In this document: positions 9,658 through 20,742 of the stretch, piece after piece
How the letters are laid out: every line of letters starts with the position of its first letter
Numbering within the stretch: position 1 is the first letter of the stretch
Position numbers and translations under genes: made by a program
Source: Puccinia triticina
Taxonomy: Eukaryota > Basidiomycota > Pucciniomycetes > Pucciniales > Pucciniaceae
Length of the DNA: 64,000 nt
Direction: 5' to 3'
Assembly: GCF_026914185.1 (NCBI RefSeq)
Contig: NC_070573.1
Span: 2,721,501-2,785,500 of the forward strand
Notes under the pieces: generated by a model
The model's database searches: none
What the model saw: only the letters and a program-made list of their open reading frames with translations
What the model was told of the DNA's origin: nothing

Positions 9658-10037
9658 TTAATCACTGAGATCATCAGGCTCATTTTCTCCGCGCCACTTC
9701 TGGAGTCTCTCATGCAATGCGTTCATCATGAGTGATTCAGGAATGTATTGTGGTTGCAAAGAATATTCATGGCGGTGGATCTGACCCTCATGATGTGCAA
9801 AGGAATTCAGCAGATAATTGTTATAGTTTGTGTGTTGGATGTGATGACACACAGATGTCCCCTCCTGTCGCTTGTTGACTGGCACTGCACCTTCAAACAC
9901 ATTGCAGCCTCCATCAAAGCATTTATGCTGTACATTGAGACAACACTTGACCATCTGTTTGTAATTGTCAGGAATCAGCTTTCTCTTGAACTTCTTGATT
10001 ATTTTCAGTGGATCCTCATGTGTTTTTTATATCAGAG

Positions 10038-10437
10038 CAGAGATGGCATCAGGTACCTGCTGTCTGATTTTACTGATTTTAATGAATCTGCTTCCAAGTA
10101 CTTGTGAGTAACTAAAATCAATATGTAACAGCTTCAGTCCATGAAGTACCACTAAAACACTCAGCTAGCCGGATAGGCCAGAACAAGTAAGATTAAAGAA
10201 GTCAAATAATGTTGTATAGGTACCTGCCAACAGGTATACCTGTTGACAGGTACCTGTGCGCAGGTATTTGGCATCTGTACTTTTATGTGTGCCTTCCTAG
10301 ACATTTAGCTGAGTGTCTTCCTCAAGTCCAAATTGTACTTCATGAGATGAAAGTGTTACCTATTGATGTTCTTTAATCACAAGCACTTGGAAGCAGTTTT
10401 ATCAAAATCAGACAACAGGTACCTGCTGCCATCTCTA
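10038..10437. mobile_element. 400-bp non-autonomous hAT element
   Basis: Flanked by the perfect 8-bp duplication TATCAGAG (10030-10037 and 10438-10445). Terminal inverted repeats (C/T)AGAGATGGC continue imperfectly through CAGGTACCTG and TGTCTGATTTT for about 70 bp per arm. The core holds repeated GGTACCTG. No coding sequence. It shares its terminus with the element at 10870-11673. Confidence 0.9.
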
Positions 10438-10869
10438 TATCAGAGGGACTTACAGGGACAGGTACAATGGTTGATGTGGAACTTTTGGCCAGTGTCCACA
10501 TTCATGTATGATGATTTATCTGCCCACGTGTGCATTCCACTCGACGCAAATAGAATTGATTCCCTGGAGTGACCTCCCAAACTGATTGAACACACACTAT
10601 CACATGGCTATTTTGGGAACCTTGCTCCTATTAGCCACATAAAATGGATAGTGTTGTCATTACTGGTTATCAGTGGTAGTATTTTATGAGTGTTTTGCAT
10701 CTTTGCTCACCAAATAAAACATTCCCTTGTAAATGGTTACCTTTGAATTAAGTTTGATTGAAGAAACTTGCCTGATTCTACTGTTTGGGAAGTTTAACCT
10801 CAGTGCGGATGGGATTTGCTCTTCATCATACAGATTCACTTTGGGATTGTGTAAGTAGGGGTATGAAAT

Positions 10870-11673
10870 TAGAGATGGCCCCTGTGAACCCGGGTACCTG
10901 TTCGGATGCGGGTACCCGCACGCTTTTTTGCCAAAAGTTCGACACCCGCACCCGCACCCGCACCGCCTGGGGCAGTCAGAGCGGGTACCTGCAGGTACCC
11001 GCGCGGGTACCGGCGGGTACCTGCCCCTCAAAATCGACCGGAAGGAATATTCCTTCCAGTCGAAGAGGTTGCAAAACCTCCTTGACTGGAAGGAATCCTT
11101 CCGCTCGAAGAGGTTTTGTAACCTCTTCAACTGGAGGGCCTTCGAAGAGGTTAAAAAACCTCTTCGACTGGAAAGGCCTTCCAGTCAAAGAGGTTCTGTA
11201 ACCCCTTTGACCGGAAGGATTCCTTCCAGTCGAAGAGGTTTAGTTGAAGAGGTGAGGTTTAACCTCTTCGACTGGAAGGAATCCTTCCGGTCGAAGTGGT
11301 TTTGTAACCTCTTCAACCGGAAGGCCTTTCCAGTCGAAGAGGTTTTGTAACCTCTTCAACTGGAAGGCCTTCCTTCCAGTCGAAGAGGTTACAGAACCAC
11401 TTCGACCGGAAGGAATCCTTCCGGTCAAAGGGGTTACAGAACCTCTTCGACCGGAAGGAAGACTTCCCCAGTCCTTCCGGTCGTCGTGGCAGCCGCCACC
11501 TGCCCAAACAAGAGCGGGTACCCGCTAGAATACCCGGGTACCCGCTCGATTTCTCTCAGAAATCCAGCATCCGCACCCGAACACGCACACGCTGGCGGGT
11601 ACCCGCCAACCATGGGCGGGTACCCGCCAGCGGATAGCAGGTACCCGCGACGGGTTTGTCGGGGCCATCTCTA
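10870..11673. mobile_element. 804-bp non-autonomous hAT element with palindromic-satellite core
   Basis: Perfect 8-bp target duplication TATGAAAT (10862-10869 and 11674-11681) and perfect 13-bp inverted termini TAGAGATGGCCCC. Both subterminal zones (to about 11025, and from about 11510) are packed with GCGGGTACCCGC-type palindromes. The centre is an array of inverted GAAGAGGTT units. It sits in a coding exon of the Plavaka-like transposase. ORFs inside it are by-products of the repeats. Confidence 0.95.
11036..11485. repeat. Palindromic satellite A (CCTCTTCGACTGG arms)
   Basis: About a dozen units alternate between CCTCTTCGACTGGAAGG and its inverse CCTTCCAGTCGAAGAGG, separated by 3-8 bp (AAT, or TTGT/ACAG between the AACCTC/GAGGTT ends). 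Arms are near-perfect, so the whole block can fold into serial hairpins. Confidence 0.9.
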
Positions 11674-14039
11674 TATGAAATCATGGGGTTCACTGATTTT
11701 GAGTTGTAACCAAAAGAGCGTTGAATATGTTCATTCTGTGCAAATATGTTTGTAATTTCCAATGATGCTTGGAAGTATTCTCCTGTTTGACAATCATAAA
11801 TATAGGCACCAGAGAATAAGAGCCTCTCTACATGATAATTGCTGAATGTGAGAGCCAGATCATGACTGGTAGCTTTTCTGTTGGAATGAATAGACGCAGT
11901 GCGGACTATGCCATTGTAACTCTCAAATTTCTCTGTGGCAAACAGAATTGGTAGTCCAAATCGCCTGATTGATTGAGGGAGGTGTAGCAGCATGTGAATC
12001 TTTGGTTTATTTGACCATCTGCCTGACATTTTAGATGTGTGATACATAAACTGCCAAATAACAGCTGTCAGTTCTTGTAAATACTCTTCCATATCTTGGA
12101 TGGTGGTCTGAAACATTATACTTGCTATGTAGCACATTGAGAACCATAGATCCTTCATGTCTTCTGTCATATATGGGAAAAAGACAAATGAGGCCACCTG
12201 CAATATTATTCAAAAATCTTTCCCAATGAAGGATGCATGGTGAGCCATCATGTAAGTGGCCTGAAGAGGTGGGAAATTGAGTGCATCAGTATTGAATGAT
12301 TGTAATCTGGCTTCCACTTCTTTGAGGTGCCTCTTGCTTAGCTGATTTTTCATGAAGTCCGCCAAAAGGTATTTCACACAACCAAGTAGGACTACATGTA
12401 GTATTTCCACTGGTGTGTAATTACAACCATCAAAGGAGGCAAGTTCTAGGTATGAATTGAATATTCGTGGTTGTGCATTTGTTGCAAGTTCATTGATTCT
12501 TATCCTTTCATGTACCTTCTGTGTGTGCAATTCAATCAATCTATGGTTGATTTGGTCTTTCAACCCATACTGTGCAGTTTTGGTTAGGAATTCATTCTTG
12601 GTATTTGTATAATATGTTTCCCAAAGATCATGAGATCAAGATCTAGTTTCATGCCACTGTCTGGAAACTGGTAATTCTGGGAGGCCAAAGAAAGATCGTA
12701 GAAATTCCAATGTGCACCTCTGGCTTTTGGATTGCACACTCAGATGGCACATTCTGCAAGGATTATTTGCTTGGCCAGGATTGGGTGTGCTGGTAATTTC
12801 AGCTGCCATTGGTGAGTCCGCCAGGAATGCCAGAGGGACAATCATATACATCACCTCCTGTTTCATACCGGCGTCATATGCAATGCCACCTGCATTTGAC
12901 AATGTGCTATGTGCATTTGATATAATTTCAGATTCAGATGTCCTTCCTGAAAAGCCTTCAACATTTCAACATATATTGGACTTACTTTATTTCTGCTACA
13001 ATTGGCTCCCCAATTTCCAAGGCTGATGCAACATTAGAGGTGGCAACAAAATGATAATTATACTCCATATTGGTCATTCCTGGAGGCAGTCCACCTAATT
13101 TGAAGTAGTATGAAACATGCTTGTTCCATCGTTTGGACTGGTTACCTGAGGTGTCATCCAAATATAGGGTGATGGGAACATGGCGGATGACCCTGTGGTC
13201 AGCCCTATCTCTCCATTCATTGGGAACTGGGATTGGTTTGGAATAAGTTGGCATTCCATGTTCTGTCATTAGATACAGATTCAAATGAGGTGATTAGTGA
13301 ACATGAACAACCATGTGAAGCATGATATGTGAAAGGCAGCTTACCCCATATCACATTGCCACACTTGGACATCAACAATTCTCCATCAATATGAAAGATC
13401 TCCTGGTAAGTCTTTTTGAATATTCTGACAGGTATCTCCTGTAAATCTTGGTCATGATACCCAATGTCTGGCCGTATGTAGCAATGGAATTTTCCTTCTT
13501 CATCTGGATCAGTGAATTTGGGCCTAATACACTTTGCGTATAAATCATTTTCTACCTCAGTGACCTTCTGGTAGAAAAATATTGGCACCAAGATGTAACT
13601 ATCTGGTGATCCAATCAAAGTGATGGGCTCAAAAATATAGTAGTGTTGGCTGCCTACTGCAGCCATCTGCACACGGTGTTGTTGGGGGAGGTGTTCACGC
13701 CATTTTGCACTTTGGTACAATGCTCTGATTTTCTTACCATTGGTGTCATGTGGGTAGAATTGTAAATGTGTGAGCCTGAGTCTCTTTAGTGACAGCAGGA
13801 CACAAGATAGAAGGGGGATAATAATTGGATTTCTTTGGATAAAGAAAATACAATTAATAGAGAGAGAGAGAAAGAGAAAGAGAAACAGAGCAGAGTCAGG
13901 ATAAGAAGATATTCAAGGTTATTATGGTGGGAATGCACGTCCACAGGCAAAGCTACCTCTTCAGAAGAGTGCTGCCAAGCTGTGCTAGAAAGTGCTACAG
14001 CCTCCTCACACCAAAGAAACGTGGAGGGATCCTGACAGA

Positions 14040-14175
14040 TATGAGGGACAGCCCTGTGACCAAGAATGAGGCAAAGGCCAGTGATTATGAAGGGACAGCC
14101 CTTTGGTCAATTAAGAGGCAAAGGCCAATGATTATGAAGGGACAGCCCTGTGATCAAAGAAGACAAAGACCAGCA
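14040..14175. repeat. Short tandem repeat, about 50-bp period
   Basis: Three imperfect copies of AAGGGACAGCCCT followed by a Lys/Arg-type purine-rich stretch, at about 14043, 14090 and 14137. A GA microsatellite precedes it at 13860-13890. No gene is supported in 13830-14268. Confidence 0.7.
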
Positions 14176-14268
14176 AAAAAGAACAGATCAAGCAAGACAC
14201 AGACTTGTACCTCTGAGATAAACAAGGTTCAGTGAAAGAGGTTACTTACTGTCAATATCCTAGGTGCC

Positions 14269-14676
14269 TGTGACGGTAGGTATACTGGGAGTGTAATAAT
14301 CTCTTTGGTGGTGATCCTGGGGTTATCTGGGGTGTGGTTCTGGTGTGTTGAAGTCTGTAGATCCGCCTCAGGCAAGGGGGATCCTGACTACAAAAATTTT
14401 CACAGTTTGCTTATGTAATTTACATATGTACATGTGGTTTGGCGCGCCTGGTAGTGCTGACACGTCACAACTGCGCATGCGCGCCACAACTCAATAACTC
14501 AGGGAAGGAGCATAGTTACAAAGAATTGGTAAGTTGTAACTAGGGTTAAAATTGCATGAGGAAACAGAATATGAAGTCTAAATAAGTTTATCTGTTGAGA
14601 TGAAAAAGATATGAAGTAATTCATATGTAAAAGGTAGAAAAAGGCAGCCTTTAGGTCAGCTGAGTTGACTCTAAGG
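14269..14676 (-). repeat. Probable 3' LTR of gypsy-2
   Basis: Lies just beyond the gypsy-2 pol stop. Read on the minus strand it begins with TTAGAGTCAACTCAGCTGAC and contains CAATTTTAACCCTAGTT. Both match the solo LTR at 30781 (TTAGAGTCAGCGCAGCTGAC; CAATTTTAACCCTAGTT). The far end is set at CCGTCACA, a CA terminus, and is uncertain. Confidence 0.5.
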
Positions 14677-14719
14677 CTGAAATTCCCTACCACCAAAAGG
14701 GTTGGATTTCTGTAAGAAA

Positions 14720-17700
14720 TTAAACCACAGGGGTAGACCTTTTCTCACTCCTGAATTTCCTGAGAAGGATAGCAGAGTCTGGAATGTCTTTCTCAAGGAG
14801 CCATTCATCATGATCAGCACTCATGCCTTTGTATCTAGCCAAGTACATCATAACATCTCTGTTCTCCACTCTTAATCTTTTCTCTCTGAGAATCTTTTGT
14901 ATTACTTTACTCTGAGGGGTCTTTTCCATGGGGGGAATGACAACTTTGACCTTCTGTCTTAGGGGGAACTTATCTGGATTGGGATCTTTCCATGGTTTCA
15001 CTAGGCTGACTGGGAATGTAGGATGTTTCCTGCTGAACTCTTCAGTCAGTATTACTTCTACAGCATTCTTTCCATGTAAAGCTTTCACCAGGAATGGTCC
15101 AGCAAAGGAATCTCTCATCTTCTTGGGGCCAGATAAGTTATTGAAGTTTGCTGTTGATATCAGGACTTTGTCACCTACTTTGAAGGATGGTTCTTTATGG
15201 GTCTTGTCCCATCTCTCTTTGTTGTAAGAGGTAGCTTTTTTTATGCATTGCTCAGCATGTTTCCTTGCTTTCTCAAAGATCTTTCCATAGGCAAGGGCAG
15301 TAGGATGAATGTCTACAGAGTCTTGCTTCAAGAACTTTCTGGTAAGGTTTGGGATCCAGCCTTTCTCCAGGATTGCAGGAGGTTTTCCAGTGGTTGAGTG
15401 TATACTGGTGCAGTAAGCTAGCTCAAGAATTGGTAGGAGTGAGACCCAGTCATGAGTGTATCCATCATTGTCTTTGAATTCTAGTCCATAGGCACAAAAT
15501 CTCCTGATCATATCCTCAAGTGTTTGTATCATCCTTTCAGCTAGACCATCAGTCTGGGGGTGGTAAGAAGTAGAAAAGGAGAGTTTTTTTCCTAGCATAC
15601 TATGCAAGCCAGTCCAGAATTCAGATGTGAATTTGGGATCTCTGTCAGATATGATGATTCTTGGGATGCCAGTTCTAGGCATCACTCTGTTCCAAAACAG
15701 TATGGCAGTGTCCATTGTAGAGTCATCCTTGAAGCAGGGCACAAATATTGGAGTCTTGGAGTATCTGTCTACTATTACCAGACAAGCATTGAAACTAGCA
15801 GCTCCTCCAGGGGATAAGGAAGTTACCCAATCCATTTTGATCACATCCCATGGTTTAGAAGGTTCTTCAATCTTCATGAGCAGTCCAAATCTCTTGCCTG
15901 TGGCTTTGTTTGCTTTCTGGAATCTATCACAAGAAGAGCAGTATTCACCAGTGTCTTGTCTCCAATTAGCCCACCAGGCAGTATCAGCTACTTTCTCCAA
16001 AGTCCTGTCTTCAGAAAAATGGCCAGAGTAGACACTGTCATGGCATTCATGCAAGATGGTGTTAATGCTGTCTTTGTCAGCTAGAACTAGCACAGAATTG
16101 TGTTTTTCTCTGAAGTAGATGAGGCCATCAAATAGTGAGAATCTTCCTTCATCATATAACTTTCTCCAAGGTTCCTGTAGAGAGTTTTTCAGTTGGGAAT
16201 CCTTGGCATCTTTCAGCAAAAGCTCAGACAAGATAGTAGTGTTCTTATCTTGTTGGTAACCTTCTCTTACAGAGTCAAAGAATTCATTCTTGAAGGTAGA
16301 TACATGTATACCCATGATGGGGAATCTATCATCATCTTTGTCTTCTGGGTCATAAGCAGGGTTACTTGGATCATTTGGCAAAGCCCATCTACTGAGTCCA
16401 TCAGCATTCTTGTGAATATTCCCATCTCTGTGGATTATGGTCATATTGCCTCTGTATTCTTGAATAGCTATCTGCCACCTGAGCATGTGTCTGTTGGGAG
16501 TCTTCATGTTCAGTAGTGATCTCAAAGCTGTGCAATCTGTTACAACATGAAATACACTGCCATCCAAGTAATAATGGAGTTTTTCTAGGGCCCAAACCAA
16601 GCATAAGCATTCAAGTTGGCTGGCACCATATCTTGTTTCACTGTCCTTCAGTTGGCTGGATATGAAAAAAATAGGTCCCTCTTTTCTTACTCCATCAATG
16701 ACTTGGACTTGATGTAAAGCAGCACCTAAACCAGTCATACTAGCATCTACATATAGTGTGAAAGGATGGGCCCAGTCAGGAAACAGTAGCAATGGAGCTG
16801 TGGTCAGTTTCTCTCTTAACAAGTTGTAGGCTACTATCCTATGATGAGTCATCTCATATATGACATCAATCCTTGTAAGCTCAGTTAGAGGTTTTGCTAT
16901 CTCTGCAAACTTCTCAATGTGCTGTCTGTAGTAACCAGCAAAACCAAGAAAGGATTGCATTTCTTTCCTACTACTAGGCACAGGCTTTTGGAGGACAGCA
17001 GCTACTTTGTTCTGGTCTATTCCTATGGCAATTCCAGAGACAAGATGGCCTAGAGCTTTGATCTGATCAAATCCAAAGTTACACTTCTTCAGGGAGATCT
17101 TCATGTTCATATTGATGACAACTTTCAGTATCCTGTCTATCCTATTAAGGTGTTCATCCCAAGTGTTGGACATAATGATGATATCATCAATGTAGATAAT
17201 GACCCACTTCTCATCAATTTCTTTTCTGAACTCAATATCCATCATTCTCTGGAAATGAGAGGGGGCATTCTTGATCCCAAAGGGCATTCTCAGGTATTCA
17301 TAGATTCCCTTATGCATAATAATCCTGAGTAGGTGTCTGGAATCTTCTGCAATGACATTCTGGTGAAAACCTTTGAGTACATCCATACTAGTCAGATACT
17401 TAGCTTTGGCTAGGTTGTTCAGAGTCTCACTAATCTTGGGAATGGGATATCTGTCTGAAGCAGTATAGGAGTTCAAAGCTCTGAAGTCTCCTACCATTCT
17501 GGACTTTCCATTATGCCAGGCAATGATTACAGGAGTAGTGATCTCAACTACTTCATTATGGCCAACTTTCCTCAGAACATTCAGGTTTACTAGCTCTTCA
17601 ATATGTTGCTCAAGAGCTTCTCTGCTTTTGGGGCTGGCAGGGTAAGGAGGTCTTCTGAGGAGAGGAGGATATGGTCTCTCAGTTGTCAGCTTGAGATGAA

Positions 17701-18148
17701 CTTCATGACCCTTAATGGCACCAAGGGGCTGGTTGGTGTTAGAGAAAGCAAGGTTGTTATTGTAGAGGACTTCAAACAACTTTTCCTTTTGCTCAATGGT
17801 TAGCTTATCACTGAACTTAGCTTCACACAGTTCTTCTGCAATAAATTGTTGCAGTTGGGGATTAGATATCTTTACAGCAGAGATTTCATTTGAAGGACTC
17901 ATCTTTTCCAGATGATGGGATTTAAAACTGAATTTCTTCCTCTTATTCTCATTCCCAATGGTGAAGAATCTCTCTTTACTGTTTGTGATATCAAAACCAT
18001 ACAGAGACATGTAATCATTTCCAAGTATGAGGTAGTTGATTCTGGCATTTTTCATCACCACAAATTCTGCTAGAATTCTTACTGAACCTTTAGTGCCGCC
18101 CAAGGGGAAGTCGTCCTTATGAGTGTTCCGTTTTCCAGTCCCTCCCAA
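14720..18148 (-). CDS. Pol of a second Ty3/gypsy element (gypsy-2), 5'-truncated
   Basis: 1142 codons with no internal stop. The ORF opens in the C-terminal part of the protease ([13 protein letters not shown]). It continues through reverse transcriptase ([26 protein letters not shown]), RNase H with its first Asp present ([14 protein letters not shown]), integrase HHCC (ending CSSCDRF), integrase core ([32 protein letters not shown]) and a chromodomain-like tail ([16 protein letters not shown]). Gag and the protease active site are missing: the sequence breaks at about 18110 against a piece of another gypsy. The start shown is only the first in-frame start-like codon. The enzymes look chemically intact, but the element cannot be complete. 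Confidence 0.9.
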   Translation of the reverse strand: MGGTGKRNTHKDDFPLGGTKGSVRILAEFVVMKNARINYLILGNDYMSLYGFDITNSKERFFTIGNENKRKKFSFKSHHLEKMSPSNEISAVKISNPQLQQFIAEELCEAKFSDKLTIEQKEKLFEVLYNNNLAFSNTNQPLGAIKGHEVHLKLTTERPYPPLLRRPPYPASPKSREALEQHIEELVNLNVLRKVGHNEVVEITTPVIIAWHNGKSRMVGDFRALNSYTASDRYPIPKISETLNNLAKAKYLTSMDVLKGFHQNVIAEDSRHLLRIIMHKGIYEYLRMPFGIKNAPSHFQRMMDIEFRKEIDEKWVIIYIDDIIIMSNTWDEHLNRIDRILKVVINMNMKISLKKCNFGFDQIKALGHLVSGIAIGIDQNKVAAVLQKPVPSSRKEMQSFLGFAGYYRQHIEKFAEIAKPLTELTRIDVIYEMTHHRIVAYNLLREKLTTAPLLLFPDWAHPFTLYVDASMTGLGAALHQVQVIDGVRKEGPIFFISSQLKDSETRYGASQLECLCLVWALEKLHYYLDGSVFHVVTDCTALRSLLNMKTPNRHMLRWQIAIQEYRGNMTIIHRDGNIHKNADGLSRWALPNDPSNPAYDPEDKDDDRFPIMGIHVSTFKNEFFDSVREGYQQDKNTTILSELLLKDAKDSQLKNSLQEPWRKLYDEGRFSLFDGLIYFREKHNSVLVLADKDSINTILHECHDSVYSGHFSEDRTLEKVADTAWWANWRQDTGEYCSSCDRFQKANKATGKRFGLLMKIEEPSKPWDVIKMDWVTSLSPGGAASFNACLVIVDRYSKTPIFVPCFKDDSTMDTAILFWNRVMPRTGIPRIIISDRDPKFTSEFWTGLHSMLGKKLSFSTSYHPQTDGLAERMIQTLEDMIRRFCAYGLEFKDNDGYTHDWVSLLPILELAYCTSIHSTTGKPPAILEKGWIPNLTRKFLKQDSVDIHPTALAYGKIFEKARKHAEQCIKKATSYNKERWDKTHKEPSFKVGDKVLISTANFNNLSGPKKMRDSFAGPFLVKALHGKNAVEVILTEEFSRKHPTFPVSLVKPWKDPNPDKFPLRQKVKVVIPPMEKTPQSKVIQKILREKRLRVENRDVMMYLARYKGMSADHDEWLLEKDIPDSAILLRKFRSEKRSTPVV

Positions 18149-18468
18149 ATCAGCACATCAAGTGCCGTGTTTTTGGCCTGCAACAGTGGGATTATGCGGC
18201 TGGCCTGCGGCAGTGCACCCGGGACAAGATCCACCCAAAAGTCGTACTTCCTTCGGGGGGGTAGCTTCTGGGCTCCGGAATTTTGGAACATGTCAAGGTA
18301 TTGGTGGTACCGTTGTGGAACTAGCTTGCTGGCAGACAGTTCTGGGTCACTCTTCTTTGCCTCTGCGGCCAGTTTTGCGGATGTAGACCAAGAAACCTTA
18401 GCGGCGTTGACGGATAGCCGTACTCCTGCGCTTTTCAGAAGGGGTAACCGCTTGCCAGATGCTCCTAA
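18112..18468 (-). pseudogene. Fragment of a different gypsy pol (pre-RT linker and first RT block)
   Basis: Reads VPQRYHQYLDMF, LPPRRKYDFWVDL and TSPWAA, which match the conserved N-terminal edge of gypsy reverse transcriptase. The frame then runs out where gypsy-2 protease sequence begins, so two unrelated gypsy pieces abut. The MITE at 18476-19211 lies immediately upstream. Confidence 0.75.
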
Positions 18469-18475
18469 CCAATAT

Positions 18476-19211
18476 CAACAATGGGCCTATACTATACTCT
18501 ACGATAACCAGGCCTTTCTGTTATAGTATAGGTCTGGTTGTACCAACCTATACTAATAACTGTACTAGTATTGGCCATTGGTCCACGTGGCCTGTATATT
18601 ATTCTGTTTTTTTTTCTGAAACAAAAAATACAGGTATAGTAACTTTTTTTGCCCCTGGTTACCGCAAAAATGCACTTAACCAGGTGTAAACATAAGGCAA
18701 TGAAATGTGGGCTCCTGATGATTGTGCAGGCAAACCATTCCACTTACCTGGTCCCTGTGGTAATAGCACAGGCTTATTTAGGAACACTGGGTAGCTCTTG
18801 TTCTATGCGGCTGCAGATGTGTGTGGCTCCAGATGTGGTGGTTTGTTCCCTTCAACTATTTCACAATTGGTCAGCAGCCTTATGTGGCTTTGTGAGGATT
18901 TTTCCCTCTCAGGGGACTTTGCTGAGGCCGCAAAGGATTTGGTGCTCTGATCCCCAAGCCCAATAAATAGATAAATTTTCATCTCTACAAAGTAGTGGTA
19001 CTGGCCACATCTGGCCAGTAGAGTATTGAGATTTTTTAGGTTTCTTCCTTCATTTGGATATAGTATTCTCCAAAAAGAAAAAATACTCATGTAATTGGAT
19101 ATAGTATTAAAAATCCATTACTGAAAATGGAAATAACAGTACTGTTATTGGACCAAAAAAAATACAATAACAATACTATACCAATATCTGTATAGTAAAG
19201 GCCCATTGTTG
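18476..19211. mobile_element. 736-bp MITE with TIR CAACAATGGGCC
   Basis: Left terminus CAACAATGGGCCT and right terminus inverse (GGCCCATTGTTG), flanked by perfect CCAATAT duplications (18469-18475 and 19212-19218). The duplication is 7 bp, or 8 with one mismatch. Subterminal TATAGTA/TACTATA motifs repeat in both orientations, as in hAT-type MITEs. No credible coding sequence. Confidence 0.88.
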
Positions 19212-19218
19212 CCAATAT

Positions 19219-19400
19219 GACGGAGAAGAGGGGGTTGTGGACTCACATTGCAGGGGTGTTATCTCACACAATGTGTGCACCCCCTCGTCATATACATAAC
19301 CTCTTTGCCCGGGGACTGACTAAGTTCGACTCCCAAGTCCCTCTTTGGAGGCTCGCGCTTCGCGCGAGAGGCGCCAGCCCGCCAACTCACTGACTTAAGT
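19219..19400. other. Hairpin-rich spacer
   Basis: Contains GCGCTTCGCGCGAG and CAAGTCCCTC modules of the short palindromic element family seen elsewhere (for example 36811-36900). No gene is seen. Confidence 0.4.
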
Positions 19401-19440
19401 TTGAGCGCCCCCAGGACCATAGCCATTCCCAGGTGCCAGC

Positions 19441-19513
19441 CTAGCTTAACACAAGTCCCTCGCTTCGGAGCCCTGGTAAAGCCTGGGCTAGCGCAAAGCA
19501 CCCCTTGCGCTAG
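19441..19513. mobile_element. 73-bp micro-MITE of the TAGCTTAACACAAG family
   Basis: Flanked by GGTGCCAGC at 19432-19440 and 19514-19522. Copy C at about 42855 carries one uninterrupted GGTGCCAGC, so it is the empty site. The left end CTAGCTTAACACAAGTCCC matches the ends of the larger elements at 35126-35661 and 55171-56083. It is internally self-complementary (CTAGC...GCTAG). Confidence 0.85.
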
Positions 19514-19811
19514 GGTGCCAGCATGACTGGTGCGTCAGGTTGGCGGTCATCGCTGATGACCCTTGATGACCTCTGCCCGTACATACATAATACTGGGTGG
19601 CATCACGCTGGCGTTGTGTACCGCCCACCTGGTGCATGAATGGCCGATGCGCCAGGTGGGGCCACGTGCCTTTCACAATTCGCCGGGGTCTCTATTCATC
19701 CTTGTCCATCAGTGCAAAGTAGAAATTCCAACCTTCTGCTAACCCAACTTCGCTAGGAACTGTTTATTGAACTCGCAAGTCTCAAATAAAATCAAGAACC
19801 AACGTGCCACA

Positions 19812-20093
19812 ATGTTCTCTCAGTTGATAATAATTGTGTACTTGAATGTCCTCTTCTCTCTTGGTGAGTCGACGTTTACGGCTGGCTGCTATTTAGTTCC
19901 ACTGATTTTAATTTCTAATTGACCATCCTTCACTCAAGTTTCAAGCGTCTCGTTATCAAACGTTTGCAGCAGACCTTTGTAAGTCAATTTGCGTATTTTG
20001 AGGAGTGTGAGGAACCAGTTTGACCATTGCATCTCCTTCACTCATCCTATGTTTCCTCAATTGACCTCCACAAAAGAAGTAGGCAAAAGGTAG
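19812..20093 (+). pseudogene. Secreted-peptide gene, copy B, splice acceptor lost
   Basis: Exons 19812-19863 (MFSQLIIIVYLNVLFSL), 19939-19978 and 20051-20093, with the same phases as copies A and C. The donor sites GTGAGT and GTAAGT are intact, but the second acceptor reads CCTAT in place of CCTAG, so intron 2 should not splice normally. The coding frame itself is still open to TAG. Confidence 0.6.
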
Positions 20094-20445
20094 GTTATAC
20101 TTCAATCTTAATTAAAAATTGGAAGTAGAATCATAAAACGCAAGACACTGACGTATTATTCAACCTCATTTTCAAGCCCTGTTGGGCAAAAGTTATGGAT
20201 CATGGGCGGATCAAGTCCAGAGCCTTTCAACAATACATATAACAGGCCGATCAATGGACTCAAAAAGCCGCCCAAAGGATCCAAAAAGAAGCACACAGGA
20301 TCCAAAAAGACACTCCATGAATCCACAAAAAGAACTGATTCATCTTGAATTCATCATTGACCCCCCCGCCCTTGAAACTGCTTATGTTCACATTGTAAAA
20401 TCAGTTAGCCGTCTATAGAATTTCAAGCTGAAATATGCCACCATT

Positions 20446-20578
20446 AGCACTGTTCACGTAAGCTAAACATCAGCAAGATTGAAATAAAGTTTATCCCATT
20501 GTGCCAGCCAATTCGGCTGGGAAAGTATGCTGATGTATATCTCTCACATGGTCATAGATTTCTTACGTGAACAGTGCT
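20446..20578. mobile_element. 133-bp MITE with TIR AGCACTGTTCACGTAAG
   Basis: The 17-bp inverted termini are perfect. The flanking ATT is duplicated (20443-20445 and 20579-20581), and copy C keeps the uninterrupted site CCACCATTATTTCTG. A 3-bp duplication points to the PIF/Harbinger class, although the usual TTA/TAA is not exact. Confidence 0.9.
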
Positions 20579-20742
20579 ATTATTTCTGACCATGAGCCAG
20601 CCAATCTTGATTAACTAGTATGTTTCTAAGTTTTGAATTAATACTCTGGCCAAAATCAAGTAGAAAATATGAACATGCATGTCTACAAATACAGATTTGT
20701 GGACTTGACCTTAGCTGGCAAACGTGAGATAGAGTTTTTTAG

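Larger units (their letters stand above)
9658..13825 (-). pseudogene. Plavaka-like (CACTA-related) transposase, decayed and interrupted
   Basis: Exons read from the right: about 13825-13345, 13262-12986, 12889-11674, 10869-10684 and about 10016-9658. Hallmarks in order: KKIRALYQSAKWREHL; LYLDDTSGNQSKRWNKHVSY; NMEYNYHFVATSN; PMAAEITSTPNPGQANNPCR with CRMC; FNSYLELASFDGCNYTPVE; KPKIHMLLHLPQSIRRFG; ATEKFESYNG; and a C-terminal LNVQHKC domain. These match the Plavaka clade of fungal DDE transposons as I know it. Decay: in-frame TGA at 12636-12638 and 12210-12212, plus two hAT-type insertions (10038-10437 and 10870-11673). Removing the second with one target-duplication copy restores a continuous reading frame (MISYPYLHNP). 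The N-terminus and element ends were not found. Confidence 0.85.

Noticed and set aside
10785..11507. Several 60-148 codon open frames on both strands rich in repeated Arg/Leu/Phe peptides
   Set aside because: All are translations of the palindromic satellite and GGTACC motifs inside the 804-bp non-autonomous hAT.
18119..18526. 135-codon plus-strand frame
   Set aside because: Antisense of the gypsy pol fragment that reads VPQRYHQYLDMF on the minus strand.
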